The translations under genes and the position numbers were made by a program. Below the pieces are notes generated by a model. That model ran no database searches and was not told the DNA's origin. It was given only the letters and a program-made list of their open reading frames with translations. DNA of 64,000 bases. It comes from Aurelia coerulea (Eukaryota > Cnidaria > Scyphozoa > Semaeostomeae > Ulmaridae). Every line of letters begins with the position of its first letter. The stretch's first letter is position 1. The stretch spans positions 17,803,484 through 17,867,483 of the forward strand of contig CM076951.1 in assembly GCA_039566865.1 (NCBI GenBank), read 5' to 3'. This document shows, in pieces, positions 32,711 through 44,239 of this stretch.

Positions 32711-34370
32711 ACTCATAGGACAAGGTTGGCCCTTGAAAAGAGGGGACAAGTCATTCACCCGTTCAAGGCGAACTGGGACCAATTTGAAATCTGTGCTGCA
32801 GTTAAATGAGAATTACCAGTATGTGCTACACGGGAATATGAGTTCCTTAAATCAATTAGTTTTATTTTGCAGATTCAACATACAATTTCCCGAGTCCAGT
32901 ACATAAATATGACCCAGTTATATCTCAAACCATATGTAACATTAACATTCAAACTTATTAAGCTTGATAAACTGAAAGTCTTTGGGAACCTCTGGAAATT
33001 GATATAAGTGGGGATTAGCTTATAATAGAGAGGGGGCTTATTAGAGCCAGGGCTTAATAGAGAGTGGACTTAATATAAATTTGGCGGTACTTCAAAAATT
33101 GATCACGATTAACTCTGATTTTAACTCAAGTGCACCTAATATAATGTAACCAGATTGCATTCCTTGATTTTGGCACAGGGAAGCTCATTCTGGAGTAAAC
33201 TCTGGCGCATCTGAATGTTGGGGGTTCTAGTAAATTATATAAGCAAACTGCCATGGGTGGAGCTTCTACAGAGTTATGGCACGGGTGCGGCTGGAAGCAA
33301 TCAAAGTGGCGCGAGGAAGAATAAGAGCATACCTGAATTGCTTAATTACGCTTTTATAGGAACACTTTGAACTGAGCTAACATTAGATTCGATTTCTGAC
33401 TTTACCCCGACTGGAGCGGTACACGACTTGTTTTCAGAACTGTACCCTCTTCTAATTACCGAAACTTGCCTTGGTACCCAGATTTATGAAGAATTTTTCG
33501 GAAAACTCCACATTTGTAACTATTTTTGCAACTTTAAGCAAAACGCCACTAATAAATGGGAAATCTGCCGAAAATGACCCTTGTTTAGAGAATGTTGTTT
33601 AAAGAAAGTTGGGCACAAGAACCCACCCATATGGGCGGCACATACCATTACCCTGAACATGCTATGTACCCCCCTCCCGGGGATTTTACGTTAAAGACAT
33701 AACGAGCTCTTCATGATTAAGAGTTCATCAGAGCTTGAAGTTTTGAACCTTGAATATCTTTGAATCTCGTGAGCTTATACTTAATTTGAGAGTAAAAGTT
33801 GTTAGTTTGATCGTAAAGTTACGTATAATTTGTTCACTTATAATCCTTATTGAGCGACTACTCTGGTTCAACTTCAAAAGTTTTGTTCATTTCAAGAATC
33901 ATCATTGCTGAAAAATAAAATTGATGGCAGCATATTTTACAATGTAAAACACACTCTCGAATGACCTGTAATATGAAAATCTTAAAACCTTAAAATCTTA
34001 AAAACGAAAACTAACATAAAAGCATCAAGCCCTCAGCCCCAGGGGCAAAAATTGGCAAAATCCGCAACCAAAGTCATTAGAAATGACCATGCCGCAACCC
34101 ATCAAAGCCCAAAGCCCAAAGCTCTTTCACAGTATGAGGAGAATTGTCTTTAGCAGTAGCAGTTATTGAATTGACAGAGTTTGTTCACTGCATTGATTTA
34201 CTCGTACAAATTACTTTCACGGACCCCCTGGCTAGTTTTGCATGCGTCATAGTTCTTACGCAATATCGATGCCAATTCCAATGCCAATGCCAGTTCCAAT
34301 GCCGATGCCAGTATTCCAAAGGAAGATTTTCCCCGCGCGCTACAAAGAATGCACACTGGTAATGTAATAC
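32711..34370. other. Intergenic or intronic, no gene recognised
   Basis: There is an 'AGAGAGGGGGCTTATTAGAG' simple-like patch near 33028. An imperfect CCAATGCCAATGCC-type repeat at 34270-34315 resembles the arms of the minisatellite-armed elements seen elsewhere, but no terminal duplication could be shown. Confidence 0.4.
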
Positions 34371-34666
34371 CTGCCAATTCACCACACAATGACTTTCATC
34401 TATTACGACAGCAGGTAGTCTTGATTGAAATTCTTCATTTTTTCTGATTGACAGGCGAAGCTTGTTTAAAACTGCCTTTGATGACATAAATATAAAGGCG
34501 AAACCTTCATTCAATGCATCAGAACATACTTTTTCAGTTGCATCATGACACAGTAATATACAGCGTAACTTTCTATTAGTGAAACTCTGCATCTGATCTT
34601 CGATTAAAGAGGTCAAGGGGGAAACAACGAGCACAGTGGACTTTATTTCGAGCATCTCACCGTTGG
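34371..34666 (-). CDS. RecQ-like helicase, exon with motifs Ia-II
   Basis: The exon lies between an acceptor TCACAG (34667-34672) and a donor GTATTA at 34370. It encodes STVLVVSPLTSLIEDQ (motif Ia), a 'FIFMSSKAVLN' segment and VVIDESHCVVNW (Walker B, DESH instead of the usual DEAH). RecQ-type helicases unwind DNA 3'-5' using ATP. It splices in frame to the exon at 35913-36090. The remaining helicase motifs (III-VI) are not in the window to the left, so the gene is partial or fragmented. Confidence 0.6.
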
Positions 34667-35911
34667 CTGTGACTCGCCGCTAGGGACAGCACCCCTCCCA
34701 AGCAAAAAATATTAGAAAGAGGCCAACGTGAACTTCAATATGAGGCTAATGTTGATCGCAATAGTGATCTTGATCTTGATTGCCACTCTTGATTCAAAGA
34801 GTGATTGCCATGTGCATAAGAAACAATGGCAGACACATAGCAGTGGAGCTGGGGAAACAAGATTACAAAGCTTAGCATTTGGATTTTGGATATTATGTTT
34901 TCTGCGTATACTGTTATTCCCCCTTTTGGTATCAGGTTAACGGTTTTTTGGACATATTTCATTTCAAATGTGATGTGACTATAAAGTTAGTTGTGATGGA
35001 TTTTTCTTGAAAACAAAAGGATGTTGCTAAAGGTGTACGAGATTTTGTACATAAAATTCACCTCAGTTTAGGCCCATTGAACTTGCAGATTAATTTTCAA
35101 AGCTTCATCTCCAGAGTACAATCCTGTTTGCTGCGTAAAATCCTAGATGCATATCACAAAGACGCCTATATTGTCTCACTACTTTTGTGCTGTGCACAAC
35201 ACATTTTGGGGTTTCCCTGTGCACATCAATACAACAAAAATAACTCTAGGAAAAACCAGCAAAGTCTGCCTGGAAGAAATTCTGACAGATGTGACGTCAA
35301 TAAGAATCCTACATGACGTGCGGAAGTTGTCATTGAAAGTATATGAATATAAAACAAAGAATGCAGCCAAATTGATGTAACACACTATTTTGTCTCGTTC
35401 AAATAAACAATACCATTTATTATGAAGAGATTTGAACGAAGACCAAAATATAATGCAAAGAAAATGAGAAAATGCCAGGAGAAAACGCAGAGACCACAGG
35501 GAAGCGCAGAAAAGTCAAAACGGAGCATAAGTTCTGCAAAATACGAGATGATTGTTGTTTTGCTGCATTCTCAATAAAAAAATACGCTGTTTTTCAAAAA
35601 GAGATAAATCAACAGCGAAATGAACCTGTGATAAAACTCCCAAAAATTAATTTCACAGTTTACCAGAAATAAGGAAATTCAAATACTTTCGATTACATTT
35701 ATTGAGTAATGTTTCAAAAAGAACCATCCAACTGCGAAGTGTCTGCCATTATCTCTGATGGACACAGCAATCACTCTTTGAATCAAGGGTTGCAATCAAG
35801 ATCGCGATCACCATTGCGATCAACATTAGCCTCATAATGAAGTTCACATTGGCCTCTTTCTAATATTTTTTGCTTGGGAGGGGTGCTGTCCCTAGCGGCG
35901 AGTGGCTTCTA
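34664..35911. mobile_element. TIR element lodged in the RecQ-like intron
   Basis: The element spans about 34673-35902. Ends CTCGCCGCTAGGGACAGCAC are inverted at the right. Arms of >120 bp include AATATGAGGCTAATGTTGATCG-like and GCGATC/TTGATCTTGAT subrepeats. Flanking 9-mers TGGCTGTGA and TGGCTTCTA match at 6 of 9 positions, so a decayed TSD is possible. The right-arm insertion point abuts the intron's splice acceptor. Confidence 0.7.
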
Positions 35912-35912
35912 C

Positions 35913-36090
35913 CTTGTGAAAAGAGGTTGAATACAAGGGGCAACAGCTGGTAAACTATGGACTTTCCGGCTCCTGTTGGTTGGGTGATGAAAGAATCATG
36001 TCTTCTGATGAGGTCGATGCCTGCTTTCTTCTGGAATTCGTATAGGTAGCCTTTGGGCAGTCCAAACTTGTCCACGAAATTTTCTACAGC
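35913..36090 (-). CDS. RecQ-like helicase, exon with Walker A
   Basis: The exon lies between ATGACAG (36091-36097) and the donor GTAGAA (35912 leftward). It encodes FVDKFGLPKGYLYEFQKKAG (Q-motif region) and FITQPTGAGKSIVYQLLP (motif I). Predicted splicing to the exon ending at 34666 keeps the frame. No stop codon in the exon. The upstream exon, if any, was not found. Confidence 0.6.
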
Positions 36091-36099
36091 CTGTCATGC

Positions 36100-37400
36100 T
36101 AAACTCCCGAATTCAACCATCATCATAGATTTAAAATCTCATATATCTTATAGGGTGTCCCAAAAAAGTGTCCAATTTTTTTATTTGTATAAATCGGAAA
36201 ATATTTGATGGATATTAACCATTCTGGTATCATTTGAGAACTGATACATGTAGTTTTCTTTTGAGTCTATTGCACCTCAAATTTGAAAAATACTAAGAAA
36301 CCAGGGGTTTCTCAAAGTTATGACAAATTTTTGCATGTTTTCTTCACCTTTGCTCTACAGTAGTCTAACTTTACAGTGATATTTACTGTTGGAAAGCCAA
36401 AGTAGCCCTTTTGTTAGTAGAAAAAAACCTTCAAGTTTAATTTGTTGGATGTGAGTTACTCAAGTTACTAGAAATATAACTGCTACCGCCCTGTAAGGAG
36501 GTATGTTACCCCAGATAACGCAGCGATGCATTATGTCAAAATTGACATGGAAATGACAGGGTTAGAGAAACGAAGATTATTGCCTGGTTTCGAAAGAATG
36601 ATTGAACAAATTCGAAAATTCCATCAAAGAAACTGCCTAACTATCCGAAATGCATTCAATTTCAAGGAGGAAAACTTGCAGAATGGACAAACAAATGACA
36701 AATTTTATATGTTCACTACCAACGGGCTAGAACGACTGTGTTGCTCATCATAACTAAGTTTTAGATGCCCCCCCCCCCCCATCTTGCAACTTTGATTTGA
36801 AAATTTTGAAAGTTTGTGAATTACATTATCAGGCTTCTAAACGGACTTTAAGGTAGTTACACTACAAATAATGTCAATTTTCGGCTTCTGTAAAATGCGG
36901 GTCCGCAGGTCTGATAAAATGCGGGTCTCTTTGAATGTATGTCCCATGGCCACATACAAACGGCTGTTGTATGCGGCAAGGAGCCCTTCGTACAGAACGA
37001 AGCGATAGTCACCAGTTTCTAAGAGCTTTTCTGCTGTGACAGCAATTCATCACCGCTGCAATCCATCAAGCGAAACCCTTGCAATATCGATGAGATTTAA
37101 TCATTTATATGGATTGAATGGTGACGCAGATCCTCACAAAGGTCACAAAAAGAAAAATACATTGTGAAATCGTACCTGATCAATGAAAAGATCCCGAGTC
37201 ACAGCTTGCAAAGAATTTCAATCCCAATGCAAATATGGGAGAACTTTGTACTTTGGAGGGGATCCCTTCACATGGGGAAGTCCCTATGCATCGTTTGATA
37301 CTTTTTACCATATAACTAGGAGGCACTAATGTCTTTTTGTGATTTCAACATGAAATTTTTCAAATTTTAAGTTTAGTTTCTTACGCTGTTTCTTATTTCC
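36100..37400. other. Intergenic with one mariner-type terminus
   Basis: TATAGGGTGTCCCAAAAAAG at 36150 is a Tc1/mariner-type end without a partner within 1 kb. There is a C-tract at 36768-36780. No gene is recognised. Confidence 0.4.
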
Positions 37401-37419
37401 TATTGACTTTGTTATTTCT

Positions 37420-37970
37420 TGGTAATCATATTACAGTTTATAACTGAGGTGGCGCCAAGCCTCTTAGAACTGCCAGTAAAAATATGGGACCTTCTTCGAA
37501 TACGCACAAATTCAAATCCGCTAGTTTAGCAACGTATGGATAGTACATATGAATATGAATGTGGTTTTCGCTACAATAGAAACAAACAAACGAGAAATAT
37601 AAATAATGCTTGCCTACCCACGAATAAAACGAAAAAGAAACGATAAACTCAAGGAAAACATGCTTACAATATTCGTAAACCCTTACTGCAAGCGCCATCT
37701 TCGTAATTTGTAAACAACGTTCCAAAAAAACAAGAAATCAAAACAAATCTAAGCGTGCAACGTCTTAGTTCGGTGCGCTAATGCGTCCATTGTGTCACAT
37801 ACTCAATAAACAATACGTCCTTTGATTAAATGATAAAGGTGTAAAACTATAAAACAATAACATATAAACAATGAGCTCTCCTGCGCAGCAACATCTGGCT
37901 CCCCAAATTTTTGATTGTATAGAGCATTTTCTCTTAAATATATATAGGCTCCTCGGCAGGAACTGAACCA
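37420..37970 (-). repeat. Probable 3' end and LTR start of the BEL/Pao element
   Basis: On the minus strand, pol ends at 37971. A purine tract (TTTGGGGAGCCAGA) follows near 37895-37910, and then TGTTGCTGCGCAGGAGAGCT, as expected of a polypurine tract next to an LTR beginning TG. The far end of the LTR was not located. Confidence 0.35.
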
Positions 37971-39465
37971 CTATACTATTGTTTCTTCAACGTCTTCAGT
38001 GGAACATAGAAGAACAAGCTTGTTGATTGGGCGCTCTAAAACTTGTTCTGAGTGACCAGTTCTGCTTCCAATTTTCACACGAACGCTACGAACAAGTCCC
38101 TCGCTATCTTCTCGTACATCAACGATCCTCCCTCTTTTCCATTCGTTTCTTGAAACATTCTCTTGAACGATAAGTACGATGTCTCCAACTTTGAAATTAT
38201 ATCTTTGATTGTACCACTTGGTTCTCGTCTGCTGATTCTGCAAATATTCTTTGCGCCATCTTTTTCAAAACTCGTCTGCTAAATGTTGAACTCTGCGCCA
38301 GTACTTCCTTGAATACATGTCAACCCGCGAGAAATTACCCGGTGGAGGTAGTATAAATGTCAAGGGTCTTGAATTCAGGATACCTGTTGCTTCTGCCATG
38401 AAGGTACGTAAAGCTTCATCATTGAGAGATGTTCCATGAACTTGAAAGAGAGCAGAAAAAATTGCCCGTACCGATCGTATTTGTCTCTCCCAGATGCCAC
38501 CCATATGGCTAGCTGATGGTGGGTTTCTTTTCCATTTGATGAGAAGATAATCAGCTCCTTCGTTAAGTAGCTCTCGCTTAATCCTGTCATGATCCATCTC
38601 CTTAACAGCATCGCGGAGTTCTCTTTCTGCGCCAACGAAATTGGTTCCCCAGTCAGAACGTAGCTGTCGAATGTTGCCTCTGATGTTGATGAATCTATGT
38701 AGGGCCATGATGAAGGAATCTGTTTCAAGGGTGTGTGATACCTCGATATGAACTGCACGACTCGTCAAACACGTGAAAAGACAACCATACCGTTTTAGTT
38801 CTTTCCGCTTCTCCTTTATGTAAAATGGGCCAAAGTAGTCAACTGCACAGTAGGTGAATGGTGGGGCTTCTTGCATTCGATCGCTCGGCAAATCTGCCAT
38901 CCTTTGCTCTCCTCGACGACCTCTGAGAAATCGACATTGAACACAGTCAGATATAGCTTTGCGTACCAGTGTGTTACATTGCAATATCTAATATCCAGAG
39001 TTCCTAATCTCATTCATTGTTATCCTGCTACCTTGATGACGTACTCTTCTGTGACAGCTCTCTAATATAAGCCTTGATATCTTTCCTTTGTTTGGAAGAA
39101 TAATGGGATGCTTGATATTTTCTTCCAAGTCAGACTTTTTCAAACGTCCACCGACTCGCAAAATTCCAAATTGGTCTACGAAAGGATCTAGCTGCACGAG
39201 GATATCGTTCTTTCGTAAGAACTTCTTTCTTTCCTTCTTGCTCGCGCGTGTATCTTTATCGAAATCTGAATCCGTCAAAACTTTGAGCTGTTCTTCAAAG
39301 GCTTCGTTCTGTACCCACTTGAAAAGTAGCTTCTCAGCTTCTTGCAAATCTTCAACTGCAACGTCAACGCGATTGAAACTCTTTTGTTTGATTACCTTCA
39401 TGATGATAGCTAGCACTCTTTTCATCCGATACCAGCTAGATGAAAATTTCTCTAGCTATGATAAA
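37971..39465 (-). pseudogene. BEL/Pao pol: zinc-binding and integrase core, with stops
   Basis: Reading leftward from 39465: KRVLAIIMKVIKQK; the H-H-C-C zinc region (CHRRVRHQGSRITMNEIRN ... DCVQCRF); integrase motifs VDYFGPF (D), RSDWGTNFVGA (D) and GGIWERQIRSVR (E); then the C-terminal domain seen in BEL/Pao pol (KVGDIVLIVQEN). In-frame stops are TAG at 38988-38990, TGA at 38265-38267 and TAG at 39456-39458. The first two replace expected Trp codons. The frame is otherwise continuous. It is cut at 39465 by the Harbinger insertion, and the missing upstream piece lies at 43036-43130 in flipped orientation. Confidence 0.85.
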
Positions 39466-39600
39466 GGCTGAAATACACGATCCATTTAAACTGATCAGTT
39501 TAAACTGTCAGTCTTTTTCATCAGTTTTAACTGATCAGTTTCGCCCGACTACACGATCAGTTTAAACTGATGAGCTGGGACAGTTTTTCCGCATTCTCAC
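39466..39600 (+). repeat. Left Harbinger terminal region
   Basis: GGCTGAAATACACGATCCAT is followed by repeated AACTGATCAGTTTAAACTG palindromic units. The matching region is at 43131-43290. Confidence 0.8.
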
Positions 39601-40704
39601 AAAGGACAGTGATTCGGAATGTGCTGCTGCAGCCATAGTAGTTGCTGTACTTTTAAGAAGAAAGATAATAAAAAAACGCAAAAAGAGATCTGCATGGGTT
39701 AAACCTTGGCTCCAAAAGCGATCCCAGTTGGGTGTATATGACACGTTATTGCAGGAACTTCGCCTGGAAGAGGAAGAAGACTATAAAAAGTTCTTGCAAA
39801 TTAACAAACATTTGATGAATTATTACAGTTGGTTTCGAATCATATTCGGAAACAAAATACAGCGAGGCGTGCTCCAATTCCTCCAAAAATTAAACTAGCT
39901 ACAACCATCAGATTATTGTCAACTGCTATTAAAACTATGCTGATCTTCAGTATCAGTTTAGAGTACATAAGAGCACTCTGAGAACCATCATACCAGAAGT
40001 TTGTGAGGCAATTTACAAGAGGCTTAAAGATAACTTCTTGAAAGTAAGTAGCAGTTTTCATAATCATAATCAATGAGTACATTTATGTCGAAAAATTATA
40101 ATATTGTTCTGTGGGGAGCTTAAATTACTGTTACTTGTATTCCCTTGGTAGAGCTGTCCCATAAATGATTCTTTTGGTGGCACAACATTGTACTGCTGGT
40201 TTTGAGGCAACCCAAGCATTCCAAACTGTGCTTGGAAAAGGATTTCTTGAATTTTTACCTTGGCATATTCACGTGCTCGTTTATCTGGTATTGCACGTAA
40301 ACTGTGAGCAACATTTTGACCAAATACTTCCTCTGAGTCAACAACTTTATTCTGTCTCGACCAGAGGACCGATGCTGCCTGGTCCAAGAGGCAGTCTTCT
40401 TTGCTTTTATTTTCTTGTTTCTTCTTTTTAGGAAGTGGTCTTTTCGTTGATCTTGGAGGCTCTGCTTCCTCTTCGCCATCATCATATTGCAGTTCTCCTT
40501 CTAGATTATCTGTTTGTTGTTGTGTCTGATCTTCTAGAGATGTAGCTACTGATTCATTATCACTCCATCCTAATTCCTATACAGATAAATTTAATATTTT
40601 AGACACCATCAACAGAAGAAGAATGGAAATCAATAGCAACGCAATACGAAGAATTGTGGAATTTTCCAAATTGCATAGGGGCAATGGATGGAAAACATAT
40701 ACAG
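39575..40704 (+). pseudogene. Harbinger transposase, 5' part (exon 1 and start of exon 2)
   Basis: Exon 1 (to 40043, donor GTAAGTA) encodes a basic start (KKRKKRSAWVKPWLQKRSQL), the ELRLEEEEDYKKFL region, then after a one-base shift near 39820 LVSNHIRKQNTARRAPIPPK, and after further decay ADLQYQFRVHKSTLRTIIPE (the HTH-like segment). Exon 2 (from 40603 after ATTTTAG) encodes STEEEWKSIATQYEELW and NFPNCIGAMDGKHIQ with the first catalytic Asp. The coding sequence stops abruptly at 40704 and its continuation is found inverted at 44820. Confidence 0.8.
40070..40576 (-). CDS. MADF-BESS protein, last exon (exon 3), inside the transposase intron
   Basis: The acceptor TATAG lies at 40577-40581. The exon encodes ELGWSDNESVATSLEDQ, a basic patch (PLPKKKKQENKSK) and a BESS-type segment (VFGQNVAHSLRAIPDK, YAKVKIQEILFQAQFG), and stops at 40070. 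It sits antisense within the 559-nt transposase intron and fills ~90% of it. It is phase 0 at its start, matching the sum of exons 1 and 2 at 43397-43553 and 43861-44045. MADF-BESS partners replace the Myb-like partner in some Harbinger elements (inference). No stop within the exon. Confidence 0.75.
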   Translation of the reverse strand, partial: ELGWSDNESVATSLEDQTQQQTDNLEGELQYDDGEEEAEPPRSTKRPLPKKKKQENKSKEDCLLDQAASVLWSRQNKVVDSEEVFGQNVAHSLRAIPDKRAREYAKVKIQEILFQAQFGMLGLPQNQQYNVVPPKESFMGQLYQGNTSNSNLSSPQNNIIIFRHKCTH

Positions 40705-41450
40705 ACACAGGTAGAAATGACCCCAAATCCCACATTCGGATTTTACAGAAATTTGAAATCGAGTATGAAATCGCATGGGATTTTGCAGGATCCATGGTAT
40801 TGGACATACCTTACAATCGCACCGCTGTGATTTTGCTACGATCGATTACAAATCGTATTTCAGCTGTACAAAATCCCATAGGATTCTTCTATGATTTTTA
40901 AGAGCAGCAAATTAGATTTGGGATTCTCCCAGTGTTATGTAAAAGCGTCGGATTACACGTATGTACATTAAGTATACCAATATTCAATAATTCAAACACT
41001 GATGAATCGTACGCGATTAAAGGATAAAATAGCATGTCCGATCTAGAAATTTAGAAAATCACAAACGATTGCAATCTGATTTGAAAGGTCAAAGAATCTG
41101 TATTGAATTCCCAGAACATCAAAATCACGACGTGCTTTTTAAAGGAATACAATCCCATACTTGATCAACAACTTGTTAAAATCCTGTACGATTCCGATTT
41201 GATTTTACGATCTATCGATTATTGCGGTATTTCTTGAACATAAAATCGCACATGTCATCGGGAAGGAATATAAATCGTAAATTTGATTAACAACATGTTA
41301 AAATCCTGTACGATTTCAGTCTGATTTGTAAGATCTATAAATCTCTGTGGTGCTTTGAGATCATCAAAATCGCATGTGCTTTTGAAAAGGAACATAATCA
41401 CAAATTCGATAAAAATGACATGTGCTCGAAAACCATTACGATTTCAGTCC
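40694..41450. repeat. MITE-like repeat at the left inversion breakpoint
   Basis: Begins ACACAGGTAGAAATGACC immediately after the broken transposase exon. It contains many AATCGTA/AAATCGCATGGGATT and 'AAAATCCTGTACGATT' motifs. A copy with the same start faces outward from the right breakpoint at 44821. Confidence 0.6.
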
Positions 41451-42559
41451 CTTGCTATTAAAACAGAAGAAAATAATAAAATCTGATTAATGGTTGCTAC
41501 CATTTCTATAGTTGTTACGTAGCACCCACCATTGCTTTTACAATTATAATTTAGCCCTCCCTGGCCCCCACTCCCCCCTCCCCGCTTCTATGGGCATGGC
41601 CCCTACGCTGATAGCTAGGGCTTTCTCATTCATAACAACCTCCATTGTCTACTTTTGTGTCACAGTGAATGAAATAAACAGTTTGAAACAAACGGTAAGT
41701 CCAATGTTCGACATTACCGCGGGGACATTGCTCAAGTACTTTCCGAATATACAAGGAAGCAAGTGCAATTAAATAGAAGTACAACATACCAAGGATTTAT
41801 TGAACTAAAGTAAATATTTGTTTAATTTCTTATCGGTGCCTGGCACTATAAAACTGTTCGAATTCACCTGAAGATTATCATTGGTATTTGGCAGTAATTT
41901 TTTCTTGGGGCAAATCGCCTAATCGAAAAAGCGTACAAGATTTTTTAGAACACAAGGACTTTTGCAGATTTTCGAAAGCTTTTTCTTGAAAACAAAAGGA
42001 TTGTCGCGAACAATGTACGAGATGGCTAGGACTTTCCTTGAAACTTAAATAAGACCATAGTATTGAAAGTTTCTTAATTTCACATGGAAATCTCAGCTTT
42101 ATAGTACTGAACAGTTCTTGATTGGTTTCTTATTTGTTGAATGCATGTAGTTCCTACCACTGCCACATATTCATTTTTTTGTTACATACAGCACAACTTT
42201 TAGCAAGAAGGGGACTTAATTTGGGCTTAAAACAGAAAATTGTCTTGAATATTACTCAAAAGTAAAGGCTCGGCGACAATTTCTCAAGGATTTTCTTGTA
42301 TTTGGCTTTAAGATTCAAAGCACTAGAGTTTCTTAAACTTTTCGCCATCTTATTGCTAGTTTTGTGATAAACGAGTTTCCTATACGGTATATAAAAACGT
42401 GCAATTTGAAAAATTGGCACTGTGTTTGATACTCTTTCCTCTCTTTCGGATCTCGTCATTACATTTAGATACTACAATAATTTGGACGTCACACTAATCA
42501 TTGACAATAAAAAATTTTGGAAAGTCCAACCACTATTCTCGGACAAAATAAAAGTCTCA
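41451..42559. other. Intergenic, no gene recognised
   Basis: TTCTTGAAAACAAAAGGATT near 41983 recurs near 35006, and CCATAGTATTGAAAGTTTCTT near 42055 recurs near 55300. These are remnants of dispersed repeats. Confidence 0.4.
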
Positions 42560-43035
42560 AAATAAGATAGTCTTAGTGGAAAATGATGAGGTTATCTCTG
42601 ACGATCATCAGGTTGCAGAAATATTTAACAATTATTTTGTAAATGTAATGGAAACCCTTGATAAGTTGATATAGCAGAGAATTTAGACAATGTTCGTTCA
42701 ACGGAAGGTATCATTGATCCAGTTGAAATAGCAATTGAAAAGTATGCAAACCATCCCAGCATAAAAGCTATTCAAGCACGCTTCCCAGTTGTAGTTGGTT
42801 TCTCCTTTGAGCATGTCACTATTTCCAAACTTGAAACAGAAATAAAAAATTTGAATTAAAAAAAGGCTTAAACTTTTGGCAATATTCCTCCAAAGCTACT
42901 CAAGACTAATATAGACATTTGCGCTGAACCCTTGCAAAAAGTTTTCAACGAGTGTATGAGTAATTGTCATTTTCCTGATGAACTAAAAACTGCAGACGTT
43001 TCGTCCCTTTTTAAGAAAGATGTTTCTACCTCTAA
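42560..43035 (+). pseudogene. LINE RT N-terminal fragment
   Basis: With stops and shifts the sequence encodes DDHQVAEIFNNYFVNVMETL and, after a shift, LQKVFNECMSNCHFPDELKT and TNYRPIS, the segment before RT motif A in jockey/CR1-group LINEs. It ends where BEL/Pao pol sequence begins at about 43036. Confidence 0.65.
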
Positions 43036-43130
43036 CACAAATTATAGACCAATTAGTGACAGTGATCCTGAAGTAAAGAGAGATGTACAGGTCAATGCTA
43101 CTGATGTCAAAGAGAGAAATCATGTTTTAA
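43036..43130 (+). pseudogene. Displaced piece of BEL/Pao pol
   Basis: Encodes SDSDPEVKRDVQVNATDV, matching the pol region just upstream of the segment at 39465, and ends at TTA beside the flipped right Harbinger terminus. Placed back in orientation, it runs in one frame into the minus-strand pol across the 3-bp target. Confidence 0.75.
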
Positions 43131-43290
43131 GGCTGAAATACACGATCCATCATACACGACAGTTTTAACTGAAGATCAGAAAACTGATCGTGTAGTCGGC
43201 AAAAAACTGACGTTTTTATCACGATCAGTCTAGACTGATCAGTCTTTTTAAAAGTTGGACATGTTCAACTTTTCAGTTTAAACTGAATGT
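43131..43290 (+). repeat. Right Harbinger terminal region, flipped
   Basis: Starts GGCTGAAATACACGATCCAT, the same as the left end and in the same direction, which is not the expected inverted order. It contains the same TGATCAGT palindromes. Confidence 0.8.
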
Positions 43291-43396
43291 CAATCATGAT
43301 TAAAATCAACAGCGCCGCTAAGCTCTGCTAATAGACGCATTGTCCTCGGATTACCTATTGCGTAATAGGAGTTGCACAAGGAAAAATACGAGGAAA

Positions 43397-43553
43397 ATGG
43401 CTGCTAAAGCAAAACGAGTGGAGCAGACTGAGTATTTTATCAGCCTTTTTGAAGCAGAGCCAAGTTTGTGGGATGTGAAGTCAAAAATTTACAAATACCG
43501 TGATGCCAAACACAAGAGTATAAAGAACATAGCAGAAAAATGTGACATGTCTG
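43397..43553 (+). CDS. MADF-BESS protein, exon 1 (flipped)
   Basis: ATG at 43397 within GAAAATGGC. Encodes KRVEQTEYFISLFEAEPSLW and DVKSKIYKYRDAKHKSIKNI, the first half of a MADF domain, and ends at donor GTAAGG. Its length leaves one base over, matched by the next exon. It is on the plus strand only because of the inversion. Confidence 0.7.
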
Positions 43554-43860
43554 GTAAGGAAATATTATAACTATAACCTGGGTCTCGACAAATTTGTCTT
43601 TCAGATGGTGGTGGTTTAATTTTTCAAATTCAGCATTATTCCTTTTAGGAAGTAATTGCCAGTGAACTTATAAGAAGAAAGTAATACATCTATCTATTGT
43701 TTGGTATTTTGAGGGTACAAGGTGTAGCTTTCTGATGGGTATTTCTCAAGGTCTTGGTTTTCCAACAATCCCCCAGTATATCTTCTTTGTATACTCCTAT
43801 TCTACTCTCATTTTCCTAAACTTTTGTGTCGAGCGTAAATTTCAATATTTTGTATCATAG

Positions 43861-44045
43861 AAAACGATGTAAAATCGAAGATCAATACCCTAAGAACCTA
43901 CTACTCTAAAGAGTTAACCAAGAGTACCCAAGCAAGTAAAAGTGGCGCTGGAAGAGACAAAGTATACCAGTCAAAGTGGCCTCATTTTACATCCTTGGCC
44001 TTCCTTCGAGATACCATACGACCAAGAAAAACTACATCTTCAATT
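43861..44045 (+). CDS. MADF-BESS protein, exon 2 (flipped)
   Basis: The exon lies between ATCATAG and GTAAGA. It encodes ENDVKSKINTLRTYYSKEL and YQSKWPHFTSLAFLRDTI, the second half of the MADF domain. Exons 1 and 2 together make exactly 114 codons, so exon 3 at 40576 begins in phase. No stop codon. Confidence 0.75.
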
Positions 44046-44239
44046 GTAAGAAAACGTCTTAACAAGTTTAGCTATTGAACTTATAAGTGTTACAAAACTT
44101 TTCAATTTGCAAATTTGTCTTGCCATGAAACTCTACCGGCAGTGTTGAAGTAACGGCAGAAGCGTGCTCTTGTCTCCTTTGCATCCAAAGTGTAATTGTT
44201 GCTCCCTTAAACTTCAACCGAGTGCATTCCACCGTTTCC

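Noticed and set aside
36526..36753. 76-codon open frame
   Set aside because: No recognisable domain, no splice signals, and adjacent to homopolymer tracts.
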